Part shown: positions 6,156 to 11,536 of the stretch, one piece after another
Layout of the letters: each line of letters opens with the position of its first letter
How positions within the stretch are numbered: the stretch's first letter is position 1
DNA from: RGIG3135 sp964477115
GTDB lineage: Bacteria > Actinomycetota > Coriobacteriia > Coriobacteriales > Eggerthellaceae
Reading direction: 5' to 3'
DNA length: 11,536 bases
Assembly (NCBI GenBank): GCA_964477115.1
Contig: CAYZCY010000041.1
Location: 1-11,536 of the forward strand
Translations under genes and position numbers: made by a program
Notes under the pieces: model-generated
Told to the model about the DNA's origin: nothing
The model's input: only the letters and a program-made list of their open reading frames with translations
Database searches by the model: none

Positions 6156-6186
6156 TTGCCTCGCGCAGGGCCCAAAGGAGTACAAT
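6156..6186 (+). promoter_or_regulatory. Candidate alr promoter
   Basis: TACAAT at 6181-6186 (5/6 to the -10 consensus) with TTGCCT at 6156-6161, a rather long spacer of 19 bp. It would start transcription near 6193, about 40 nt before alr. Confidence 0.3.
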
Positions 6187-6234
6187 GGTTTGAATTTGTG
6201 AACCGTTGAGCTTGCGGAGAGGTCGGAAGGTCGA

Positions 6235-7404
6235 ATGGAATCAACGCTGAGAAGAGCTTGGGCTGAGATCAATCTTGACAACCTAACGTACAACTATCGC
6301 AAGATTCGCGAGCACATTGGCCCGAACGTGAAGTTTGTGGGTGTGGTTAAGGCCGACGCGTACGGCCATGGCTCCATTCAGGTCTCCCAGAAACTGCAGG
6401 AGCTTGGTGCCAATTACCTGGCCGTGAGCAGCATCGACGAGGCTGTGGAGCTGCGCGTTAACGGCATCAGCATGCCCATCCTCATCCTGAGCCATACGCC
6501 CAAGGAGCAGGTGGAGCGCCTGATTCGCTACAACATCACTCAGACGATCACCTGTGAGGCTAAGGCTGAGGAATACAGCGCCGAAGCCGAAAAGTGCGGT
6601 GGCACGCTCAAGGCTCATATCAAGGTTGACACGGGAATGTCGCGCCTGGGCTACCTGTGCGACGGCGGATATTTCGAGCGCGGCGTTGACGGCATGGTTC
6701 ATGCCTGCAGCCTCCCGAATCTTGAGGTTGAGGGCATCTTCACCCATTTCGCCATGGCTGACGAACATGACGCCGAAAGCAAGGAGTACACACGCCATCA
6801 GTTTGAGCTGTTTATGCAGGTCATCGATGGTGTCGAGGCTGCTTGGGGCAAGAAGTTCGCGCTGCGTCACTGCGCCAACACCGGTGCCACCGCCGCATAC
6901 CCGAAGACGCATTTGGACATGGTGCGCCCGGGTTTGCTTCTGTACGGATGCGGGGAGCACGCCAGGATGCTGGGGCTTAAACCCGTCATGTCGATGAAGA
7001 CCACGGTGAGCACCGTGAAAACCTATCCCGCGGATACGCGCGTTTCGTACGGCGGCATCTACACCACCTCGAAGAAAACCCGCATAGGCGTTGTTCCCTA
7101 TGGCTACGCTGACGGTTTCATGCGCCGCCTTTCCAACCGCTACAGCCTCATGACGAAGGAGGGCCTGGCTCCCGTCCGCGGCAAGATCTGCATGGACATG
7201 GCGATGATCGACCTGTCCAATATGAGCGGTGTAGATGTAGGGGACGAGATCGAGGTCTTCGGCGAGCGCAACCCCATCGAAGTTATGGCTGACATGGCGG
7301 GAACCATTCCCTACGAGCTTATCTGCGCGGTGAGCAAGCGCGTTCCGCGTGTGTACATTGAGCACGGTGAAGTGGTGTTCCGCGAGCTGCTGCTGAGAAT
7401 GTAG
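6235..7404 (+). CDS. alr: Alanine racemase
   Basis: This 389-residue PLP enzyme interconverts L- and D-alanine in the cytoplasm and supplies D-Ala for peptidoglycan. The PLP-binding lysine is K39 in VVKADAYGHG, at the same number as in the Geobacillus enzyme. The second catalytic residue, the tyrosine of the SYGG motif, is Y272 (equivalent to Tyr265). IKVDTGMSRLG, ANTGAT, DMVRPGLLLYG, PYGYADG and GKICMDMAMID all match the family in order: an N-terminal TIM barrel, then a C-terminal beta domain from about residue 245. Length is normal. The ATG is preceded by GGAGAGG and GGAAGG. No tsaE/tsaB or acpS neighbours, which often accompany alr, are present. Confidence 0.98.
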   Translation: MESTLRRAWAEINLDNLTYNYRKIREHIGPNVKFVGVVKADAYGHGSIQVSQKLQELGANYLAVSSIDEAVELRVNGISMPILILSHTPKEQVERLIRYNITQTITCEAKAEEYSAEAEKCGGTLKAHIKVDTGMSRLGYLCDGGYFERGVDGMVHACSLPNLEVEGIFTHFAMADEHDAESKEYTRHQFELFMQVIDGVEAAWGKKFALRHCANTGATAAYPKTHLDMVRPGLLLYGCGEHARMLGLKPVMSMKTTVSTVKTYPADTRVSYGGIYTTSKKTRIGVVPYGYADGFMRRLSNRYSLMTKEGLAPVRGKICMDMAMIDLSNMSGVDVGDEIEVFGERNPIEVMADMAGTIPYELICAVSKRVPRVYIEHGEVVFRELLLRM

Positions 7405-7415
7405 CGCTTACCTTC
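7404..7415. repeat. Dispersed 12-bp motif GCGCTTACCTTC, copy 3
   Basis: Begins on the last base of the alr stop codon and runs into the intergenic region before the aldo/keto reductase. Confidence 0.6.
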
Positions 7416-7478
7416 GCAATTTCTGCAATTCCCTTTTTGAGCAAGCTGGCAAGCCGATGAGGCATGCGGCCTTGTTGC

Positions 7479-7487
7479 TGCTATGAT
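7479..7487 (+). promoter_or_regulatory. Extended -10 promoter for the aldo/keto reductase
   Basis: TGCTATGAT fits an extended -10 element (TGn before TATGAT, 5/6). No good -35 hexamer is seen. Transcription would start near 7494. A weak 5-bp stem with a six-T loop (7496-7511) followed by T-rich sequence lies just downstream and might attenuate. Confidence 0.4.
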
Positions 7488-7547
7488 CGGAGCGGACTCG
7501 TTTTTTCGAGTGTTTTTGTGTTTTGCGTAGCAATTGAAGGGGGAATT

Positions 7548-8654
7548 GTGGGGTATCTGGGCGAAGAGATTGGCAAGCTGGGTTTTGGCCTTATGCGTCT
7601 GCCGCGACTTGAGGACGGCAGCTTTGATTTCGATCTCATCTGCGAGATGACGGACCGTTTCCTGGAGGCGGGTTTTACCTATTTCGATACCGCGTGGATT
7701 TACGGCGGCAGCGAAGAAGTCACCGCTCGCGCGCTGGTGCAGCGTCATCCGCGCGAGAGCTATCAGTTGGCCACCAAGGGTATTTCTTGGATCGGGTGCA
7801 AGACCCCCGAGGAGGCTCAGGCGCAGTTCCACCAGTCTCTTGAGCGCACTGGCGCCGGCTACTTTGACTTCTACCTTCTGCATATGACCGGCGGCCCGCG
7901 TACGCAGGTGTTCGAGCAGCTGGGCATGTGGGATTTTGTGATGAAGATGAAGGAAGAGGGCAAGATTCGCCACATTGGTTTCTCGCATCATGACAAGGCC
8001 GACGCTCTCGAGGAGATTTTGGCCGCGCATCCCGAGGTTGAGTTCGTGCAGCTGCAGGTGAACTACCTGGACTGGGAGGATCACGTCAATGAGAGCCGCA
8101 AGTGCCTTGAAGTTGCTGCGAAGTACGAGGTGCCCGTTGTGGTCATGGAGCCTTTGCGCGGCGGCTTGCTGGCAAACCCGCCCGCAAACGTGGAGAAGCT
8201 TTTGAAGGATGCCGATCCGGAGGCGAGCTGCGCTTCTTGGGGACTGCGCTTTGTGGCGAGCCAGCCGAACATTATCACCGTGCTTTCCGGCATGAACTCG
8301 ATGGAGCAGATGGAGGACAACATTGCCACGCTGAGCGATTTCGAGGGCATGAGCGAGGAAGAGTTTGCCGTGATCGAGGCTGCCCAGGCTGAGTTTGCGA
8401 AGTTCGATCTGGTGCCGTGCACGGCTTGCGAGTACTGCGCGAAGGTCTGCCCCGAAAACGTGGGCATCGTGGGTGCTTTCCAGACGCTCAACGCCAACAT
8501 CATGTTCGGCAGCCATGTGCAGGAGTGGATCAACGTGGGTTCCGGCAAGAACAAGCCGAGCGCCTGCATCGAGTGCGGTGCCTGCGAGGACGCCTGCCCG
8601 CAGAGCATTGCGATTGTCCAGGAGCTCAAGCGCGCGGTCGAGCTGATCGGCTAG
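7548..8654 (+). CDS. Aldo/keto reductase with C-terminal 4Fe-4S ferredoxin-like domain
   Basis: This 368-residue cytoplasmic oxidoreductase has two parts. Residues 1-280 form an aldo/keto reductase barrel with the full catalytic tetrad D47, Y52 (FDTAWIYGGSE), K77 (ATKG) and H112 (LLHMTGG). The tail binds two clusters: C291-x2-C294-x2-C297-x3-C301 and C340-x2-C343-x2-C346-x3-C350. Such fusions are common in strict anaerobes and probably couple reduction of a carbonyl substrate to ferredoxin-type electron transfer; the substrate is unknown. The start is GTG 7548, with AAGGGGG 5 nt upstream and the family's usual N-terminus (YLGEEIGKLGFGLMRLP) directly after. A longer frame from 7464 would put 28 unlikely residues in front and overlap the promoter. 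The next reading frame begins 37 nt downstream. Confidence 0.95.
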   Translation: MGYLGEEIGKLGFGLMRLPRLEDGSFDFDLICEMTDRFLEAGFTYFDTAWIYGGSEEVTARALVQRHPRESYQLATKGISWIGCKTPEEAQAQFHQSLERTGAGYFDFYLLHMTGGPRTQVFEQLGMWDFVMKMKEEGKIRHIGFSHHDKADALEEILAAHPEVEFVQLQVNYLDWEDHVNESRKCLEVAAKYEVPVVVMEPLRGGLLANPPANVEKLLKDADPEASCASWGLRFVASQPNIITVLSGMNSMEQMEDNIATLSDFEGMSEEEFAVIEAAQAEFAKFDLVPCTACEYCAKVCPENVGIVGAFQTLNANIMFGSHVQEWINVGSGKNKPSACIECGACEDACPQSIAIVQELKRAVELIG

Positions 8655-8691
8655 GACGATGGATGAGGCAAATGGAGAAAGAGGCATTTCG

Positions 8692-8790
8692 ATGAGCAAG
8701 ATCGTTAACGAACCGAAGACTATCGCGCGTGGTGATGATTGCTGCGCTATTCGCTATATTCGCCGCGAAGGTAAGGCCGAGGTTTGTTAA
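8692..8790 (+). CDS. Possible 32-residue peptide coupled to the YgbA-type gene
   Basis: A short frame starts MSKIVNEPKTIARGDDCC and ends with Val-Cys. An AGAGG site lies about 7 nt upstream of its ATG. Its stop shares a base with the next start (TAATG), the usual arrangement for translational coupling. It has three cysteines, two of them adjacent, in a hydrophilic chain with no membrane segment. No family is recognised. It could be a real small protein or a leader peptide controlling the downstream gene. Confidence 0.45.
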   Translation: MSKIVNEPKTIARGDDCCAIRYIRREGKAEVC

Positions 8791-9224
8791 TGAGTGAGCG
8801 GGATGGGCTTGAGGCTGGGCCCGGTGGCGTTGGTGGTGCTGGTGTTGCCGGTGGTGCTGGTGGTGCTGGTGACGTGGTCTTGGGCGATACGCCGGCGGTT
8901 GCGAAGCGTCGCGTTCGCGAGATGCGCACGATTTCGCAGATGATCGCCCTGCATTGTGCGGGCTGTCATGGGGATCGCGAGCGTTCGCTTGTTGCGCATT
9001 GCGGAGAGCCCGTATGCGCGGAGTGCTTTGAGTTGGATGCCTACGGCGTTCTGCGCACACGGCGATGCCGCAGGATGAGTGAGAAGACTTCGTGTGAGAA
9101 GTGTGGCAATCACTGCTACAAGCCCGAGATGCGGGAGCGGATTCGCGAGGCCATGCGCTATTCGGGCCCGCGCATGATGACCAAGCATCCTGTGGCTGCC
9201 GTGCGGCATTTGCTGGGGAAGTGA
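8790..9224 (+). CDS. YgbA-type protein (nitrous oxide-stimulated promoter family)
   Basis: This 144-residue protein matches the YgbA_NO family, whose E. coli member belongs to the nitrosative-stress regulon. Conserved features are RREMRTISQMIALHC-like residues around 41-56, the ladder of cysteines (C56, C59, C71, C76, C79, C93, C102, C105, C109), the CGNHCYKPEMRERIREAMRYSGPRM stretch from residue 105, and a final KHP. The cysteines suggest metal or Fe-S binding, possibly a nitric-oxide target. Residues 11-27 are a Gly/Ala/Val tract not typical of the family, which usually starts close to the ReMRTI motif. The ATG at 8790 overlaps the stop of a 32-residue frame, and the following metallopeptidase starts 4 nt after this stop, so the genes form one unit. 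Confidence 0.85.
   Translation: MSERDGLEAGPGGVGGAGVAGGAGGAGDVVLGDTPAVAKRRVREMRTISQMIALHCAGCHGDRERSLVAHCGEPVCAECFELDAYGVLRTRRCRRMSEKTSCEKCGNHCYKPEMRERIREAMRYSGPRMMTKHPVAAVRHLLGK
8820..8871 (+). repeat. GGTGGTGCT-type tandem repeat coding for a Gly/Ala tract
   Basis: Imperfect 9-bp repeats (GGT GGT GCT and close variants) encode residues 11-27 of the YgbA-type protein. In-frame units like these can change in number by slippage without breaking the gene. Confidence 0.7.
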
Positions 9225-9228
9225 TGAG

Positions 9229-9786
9229 GTGGCGAGCGTTGCCAAACTGCTGCACGTTGATGGGCTTGATGTCTGGGTGACGCGCAAGCGCATCAAGAAC
9301 GTGCATTTGCGCGTGAAGCCGCCGCATGGTCGCGTTGAGGTGTCGGCGCCCCTGACGACAAGCGATGCTTTTATACGCGAGTTCGTTCGCGCTAAGCGCG
9401 CTTGGATTGAGGCGCGCATTGCTGCCGATGCGCAATCGCCGCGATCTCTAGCCGAGGAGGCAAGCCCTGAGGAGCAGGCGGAGTGGAAGGCTCTTATTTC
9501 GGCTTGCGTTCCCATGCTCGTTGCCAAATGGGAGCCCATCATGGGAGTGAAGGCGGGCAAGTTGGCTTATCGCAACATGAAGAGTCGATGGGGGAGTTGC
9601 CAGCCCTCGACGGGGCGCATCTGCATTAACACGCGGTTGGCTCTGTATCCGCCCGATTGCCTTGAATACGTGGTGGTGCACGAGCTGTGCCATTTGATCG
9701 AGCGTGGACACGGGCCGAGGTTTTACGCGCTTTTGGACGCGCTTTTGCCGGAGTGGCGCGCGAGCCGCGCCAAGCTGCGCGGTTAG
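9229..9786 (+). CDS. YgjP-like zinc metallopeptidase (DUF45, M48 family)
   Basis: This 185-residue protein has the DUF45/YgjP-like layout: an N-terminal beta-rich part with KNVHLRVKPPHGRVEVSAP (residues 23-41), the family hallmark MKSRWGSC at 117-124, and the zinc site HELCH at 151-155 with a third histidine at H161 (RGHGPRFY). E152 would be the catalytic base. No signal peptide or membrane helix is seen, so it is cytoplasmic; its substrate is unknown. The start is GTG 9229, 4 nt after the previous stop, with GGGGAAG about 7 nt upstream; an ATG at 9225 is in another frame. Tight spacing suggests translation coupled to the YgbA-type gene. Confidence 0.93.
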   Translation: MASVAKLLHVDGLDVWVTRKRIKNVHLRVKPPHGRVEVSAPLTTSDAFIREFVRAKRAWIEARIAADAQSPRSLAEEASPEEQAEWKALISACVPMLVAKWEPIMGVKAGKLAYRNMKSRWGSCQPSTGRICINTRLALYPPDCLEYVVVHELCHLIERGHGPRFYALLDALLPEWRASRAKLRG

Positions 9787-9923
9787 GGGCTTGAGTCCCG
9801 CGCCGCGTAGGGTGATTGGGTCTTGGGGCGCGCAGGGCGATTGAGTGCGTTTCGTGCGGGAGTGTGACGCTCGGCCGTTCGTGCGCGTGGATCGCTTGGG
9901 CCGCGTGTTGCCCCTCAAGCGGG

Positions 9924-9957
9924 CGGATGCCTTGTCTGGGCGTTGGTCCGTTTTTTT
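9924..9957 (+). terminator. Rho-independent terminator of the YgbA-metallopeptidase unit
   Basis: A stem CGGAT/GTCCG continued by GCC/GGC (with a 4-nt bulge) ends directly at TTTTTTT and further T-rich sequence. The stem is imperfect but the T-run is long and the position, about 140 nt after the last gene, is suitable. Confidence 0.5.
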
Positions 9958-9976
9958 GTTTTATAGGGATGGATTT

Positions 9977-10016
9977 AGGTGCCGCCGGCGCGACCTAAGG
10001 TCGACCTGCGGCACCT
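9977..10016. other. Strong two-part hairpin
   Basis: A perfect 9-bp outer stem (AGGTGCCGC with GCGGCACCT, 9977-9985 and 10008-10016) encloses a perfect 6-bp palindrome (9991-9996 and 9998-10003). No T-run follows on either strand, so it is not an ordinary terminator. Confidence 0.55.
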
Positions 10017-10022
10017 GATTAA

Positions 10023-10049
10023 AGCGCGTCTAGCTGTGCTAGCCGCGCT
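10023..10049. other. Second hairpin, 12-bp stem with one mismatch
   Basis: 10023-10034 pairs with 10038-10049 around a 3-nt loop, with a single mismatch (10029 versus 10043). It starts 6 bp after the preceding hairpin, so the two form a tandem structure. Confidence 0.5.
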
Positions 10050-10079
10050 CGGCAACTGGGCTTTGTCTCATGGTTTGGT

Positions 10080-10091
10080 GCGCTTACCTTC
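10080..10091. repeat. Dispersed 12-bp motif GCGCTTACCTTC, copy 4
   Basis: Noncoding, about 30 bp after the tandem hairpins. It shares 16 bp with the copy upstream of alr at 5990. Confidence 0.6.
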
Positions 10092-10281
10092 TCCGCCAAA
10101 ATCTTGTTTTGACGTCACTGTCCTGCGACGGTCCCAAGATAGTCTGTATTTAATCCCCTGGACGTTCTCAACTTGTTCCCAAGCCCTTTGACCTCGTGTT
10201 TTGCTCTTTTTTCCGTGGGTTTGGCCGTGTAGTATAGCTTGCACGAGTCCGTCTTGTCCGCTTTGAGGATTGGATGAGCCC

Positions 10282-11286
10282 ATGGGAAGAATTTGTTTGT
10301 CGCATGCCTCTGCGTTGGAGTTTTGGCGCCATTATCGTCCGCATATGGACAGGGAGGGGGTGCGTCTGTTTGGCCCGGGTGCGCTCGATCGGCGGGCTGG
10401 GTATCCGGAGAAGTTGATGCTTGAGGCTGATTTGGACTCGGCGGTGTCGCATTCTCGTGTTTTGAAGAGCGATGATTTTGCTGTGTTGGGGATTGGGCCT
10501 GGACCCGTTGATTTGCTCGTTTCTCGATTCCGGAAAAGGCCCAACACGGATCTCGTTCGGGTTCATTCGTTGAGTAATGGTCTTCCGCCAAAGAGCGTGT
10601 TTGCCTGCTCGCCTCTGGTGAGCGTCGTTTCGCCGGAGGTGTGCCTCGCTCAGATAGCCGAAGATCTCGATTGGATGAGCCTTCTGCTGCTGCTATTTGA
10701 ATTTTGTGGCTACTACACTGTTCCGGATCCGCGCATGAGGAGGATGCAGCAGCGTTTGCCGCTAACGAGCGTCGAGCGCATTGAAGCGCATTTGGCTGAG
10801 ATGGGCGATTTCCCTGGTTTACGCAGCTTGAGAAAAGCCCTGAAGTATGCCGCCGACGGTTCGGCTTCTCCTCGGGAGACGGCAGTGTTTTTGCTTTTGT
10901 CTCTGCCGCGCGTGTATGGGGGTTATGGCTTGAAGCGGCCTGCCATGAATACCGAGGTGAGGTTAAGCGCGCGTGCTGCTAAGGCTTTCGGTTCGCCTTC
11001 TTATTGTGCGGATCTGCTGTGGCCCGATGATCGGATTATCGTCGAGTACGATGGCATTGACGGGCATACCGGGCGCGAGCGTATTGCTCGCGATGCGGCT
11101 AGGCGAGACGCTCTCGTGGGGGAGGGCTACGCGGTTTTTGTGATAACCCACGATCAGCTGGTCGACCGCGTCGTGTTTGGGGAGATTGCTGCGTCGATAG
11201 CTCGAAAGCAGGGCGTTCGTCTGAGGAATCGCGTAAAGGACTTCGGCGCGCTAAACGAGAGTTTGCTGAGCCGGCTGCTGGGGTGA
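10282..11286 (+). CDS. Protein with C-terminal PD-(D/E)XK / DUF559-like nuclease signature
   Basis: This 334-residue protein begins MGRICLSHASALEFWR; similar SHxSAL-W starts occur, from memory, in families of paralogs in Coriobacteriia. The middle is helical. The C-terminal third holds D244 in CADLLWP, then RIIVEYDG with E255 and D257, a nearby H262, and the RRDALVGEGYAVFVITHDQL stretch. This order matches the DUF559/Vsr-like branch of the PD-(D/E)XK fold, including the EYDG-x(n)-H pattern. It may therefore be a DNA-cleaving enzyme or a toxin of the AbiE/DUF559 type, but no partner gene is present. ATG 10282 is preferred, with GAGGA 12 nt upstream. A TTG at 10270 has no room for a site. The gene stands alone, and a repeat array starts 2 bp after its stop. 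Confidence 0.7.
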   Translation: MGRICLSHASALEFWRHYRPHMDREGVRLFGPGALDRRAGYPEKLMLEADLDSAVSHSRVLKSDDFAVLGIGPGPVDLLVSRFRKRPNTDLVRVHSLSNGLPPKSVFACSPLVSVVSPEVCLAQIAEDLDWMSLLLLLFEFCGYYTVPDPRMRRMQQRLPLTSVERIEAHLAEMGDFPGLRSLRKALKYAADGSASPRETAVFLLLSLPRVYGGYGLKRPAMNTEVRLSARAAKAFGSPSYCADLLWPDDRIIVEYDGIDGHTGRERIARDAARRDALVGEGYAVFVITHDQLVDRVVFGEIAASIARKQGVRLRNRVKDFGALNESLLSRLLG

Positions 11287-11288
11287 CC

Positions 11289-11536
11289 TGGTCAAATGAG
11301 TCGTCTCAGGTGTGGTTTTGGAGCGTCGATGGTCAAAGAGCTCGCTTCAGGTGTAGTTTTCTGGCGCAGATGGTCAAATGAGTTGCCGCAGGGGTATGTT
11401 TGCTGGTCAAACGGGTTGCGTCAGGGTGACTTTTGGTCAAACGGATGATCCTAGGATCACTTGTTTGACCATCGGCTTGGAGAAACCGCCCCTGACGTGA
11501 GGTGTTTGGCCATGCGGGGTGCGAAACCGCCCCTGA
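11289..11536. repeat. Array of degenerate 41-bp repeats with an orientation switch
   Basis: Units start TGGTCAAA, have TCAGG near position 18 and GGTTT near position 26. In plus orientation: 11289-11329 (41 bp), 11330-11370 (41), 11371-11403 (33), 11404-11433 (30) and a partial from 11434. In minus orientation: a partial ending 11471, 11472-11512 (41) and 11513-11536, whose 24 bases are exactly the last part of a 41-bp unit cut by the window edge. Units diverge from each other, with no constant repeat plus unique spacer. No open reading frame of note is present. Confidence 0.85.
11434..11471. repeat. 38-bp inverted repeat at the centre of the 41-bp array
   Basis: The two 19-bp arms match at 16 positions, with a perfect 14-bp core TGATCCTAGGATCA (11446-11459). 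It is the point where the array units change strand, so it arises from two units meeting head to head. Confidence 0.85.

Larger units (their letters stand above)
5693..6234. other. Noncoding region rich in palindromes, upstream of alr
   Basis: There is no convincing gene in 540 bp. It holds: a long-range inverted repeat, 5726-5734 with 5781-5789 (9/9), enclosing a 7-bp stem at 5737-5757; a 7-bp stem at 5833-5839 with 5850-5856; a stem CGCCCCA/TGGGGTG at 5926-5944; two abutting palindromes at 5947-5959 and 5959-5972; three copies of TCTTGGGGT at 5935, 5971 and 6008, spaced 36 and 37 bp; and one GCGCTTACCTTC motif. An open frame on the plus strand (5813-6193) lacks a good ribosome binding site and looks accidental. 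A structured RNA is possible but no known class is recognised. Confidence 0.45.
9787..10281. other. Noncoding region between the metallopeptidase and the nuclease-like gene
   Basis: No gene is supported in these 495 bp. It contains a terminator (9924-9957), two strong hairpins (9977-10016 and 10023-10049), one GCGCTTACCTTC motif (10080-10091) and a pyrimidine-rich stretch before the next gene. Short open frames on both strands lack ribosome binding sites and overlap these structures. Confidence 0.55.

Noticed and set aside
5813..6193. 126-codon plus-strand frame upstream of alr with a short hydrophobic stretch
   Set aside because: No usable ribosome binding site, no family resemblance, and it runs through several palindromes; more likely noncoding.
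6283..8699. Long minus-strand frames opposite alr and the aldo/keto reductase
   Set aside because: Both overlap well-recognised plus-strand genes over their whole length and have the His/Arg/Ala bias of GC-rich antisense frames.
8626..9560. Minus-strand frames opposite the YgbA-type and metallopeptidase genes
   Set aside because: Arg/Pro/His-rich low-complexity shadows, including a run of His/Gln from the GGTGGTGCT repeat read backwards.
10115..10591. Minus-strand frames overlapping the start of the nuclease-like gene
   Set aside because: Low-complexity Pro/Thr/Lys composition, no ribosome binding site, antisense to a better supported gene.
11289..11536. CRISPR array
   Set aside because: Units vary along their whole length, lengths differ and orientation flips; there is no constant repeat with unique spacers and no cas gene.

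Overview
The window looks like chromosome from a high-GC anaerobic actinobacterium of the class Coriobacteriia, probably near the Eggerthellaceae. This is an inference. It rests on a Tat-exported molybdopterin oxidoreductase with its own TorD-type chaperone, an aldo/keto reductase carrying two 4Fe-4S motifs, a cysteine-rich flavoprotein, strong GGAGG-type ribosome binding sites and GC-rich codon use. No rRNA, tRNA, transposase, integrase or CRISPR array is visible. A run of 100 N (1588-1687) is an assembly gap, so gene order across it is not proven.

Left part (1-1590, minus strand): a compact operon reading right to left. It holds a 61-residue protein of unknown role, a TorD/DmsD-like chaperone, and the first 144 residues of a DmsA-like molybdopterin oxidoreductase that runs off the left edge. 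A promoter candidate and a leader of about 180 nt with two clean hairpins precede it.

Middle-left (1696-5692, minus strand): a BioB-like radical SAM enzyme; a Fic-type AMP-transferase with a C-terminal winged helix; a small conserved protein of 116 residues; an FMN/Fe-S flavoprotein; and a 67-residue hypothetical protein. The Fic gene is bracketed by 67-bp direct repeats (66/67 identical) that are the 3' end of the neighbouring 116-residue gene, as if a 1,477-bp element had inserted at that gene's 3' end. The Fic promoter carries three copies of a 15-bp box around its -10 hexamer, which suggests autoregulation.

Middle (5693-6234): a noncoding stretch full of palindromes, leading into the alanine racemase gene.

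Right part (6235-11536, plus strand): alanine racemase (alr); an aldo/keto reductase with a ferredoxin-like tail; a possible 32-residue coupled peptide; a YgbA-type (nitrous-oxide-stimulated promoter) protein with a Gly/Ala-rich N-terminus; a YgjP-like zinc metallopeptidase; a 495-bp intergenic region with a terminator and two strong hairpins; and a protein with a C-terminal PD-(D/E)XK/DUF559-like nuclease signature. Directly after that gene begins an array of degenerate 41-bp repeats that inverts orientation around a central palindrome and runs off the right edge.

A 12-bp sequence (GCGCTTACCTTC) occurs four times, always in noncoding DNA and always in the same orientation. The strongest candidates for something undescribed are the Fic cassette with its duplicated gene end, the inverting 41-bp array, and this dispersed 12-mer.
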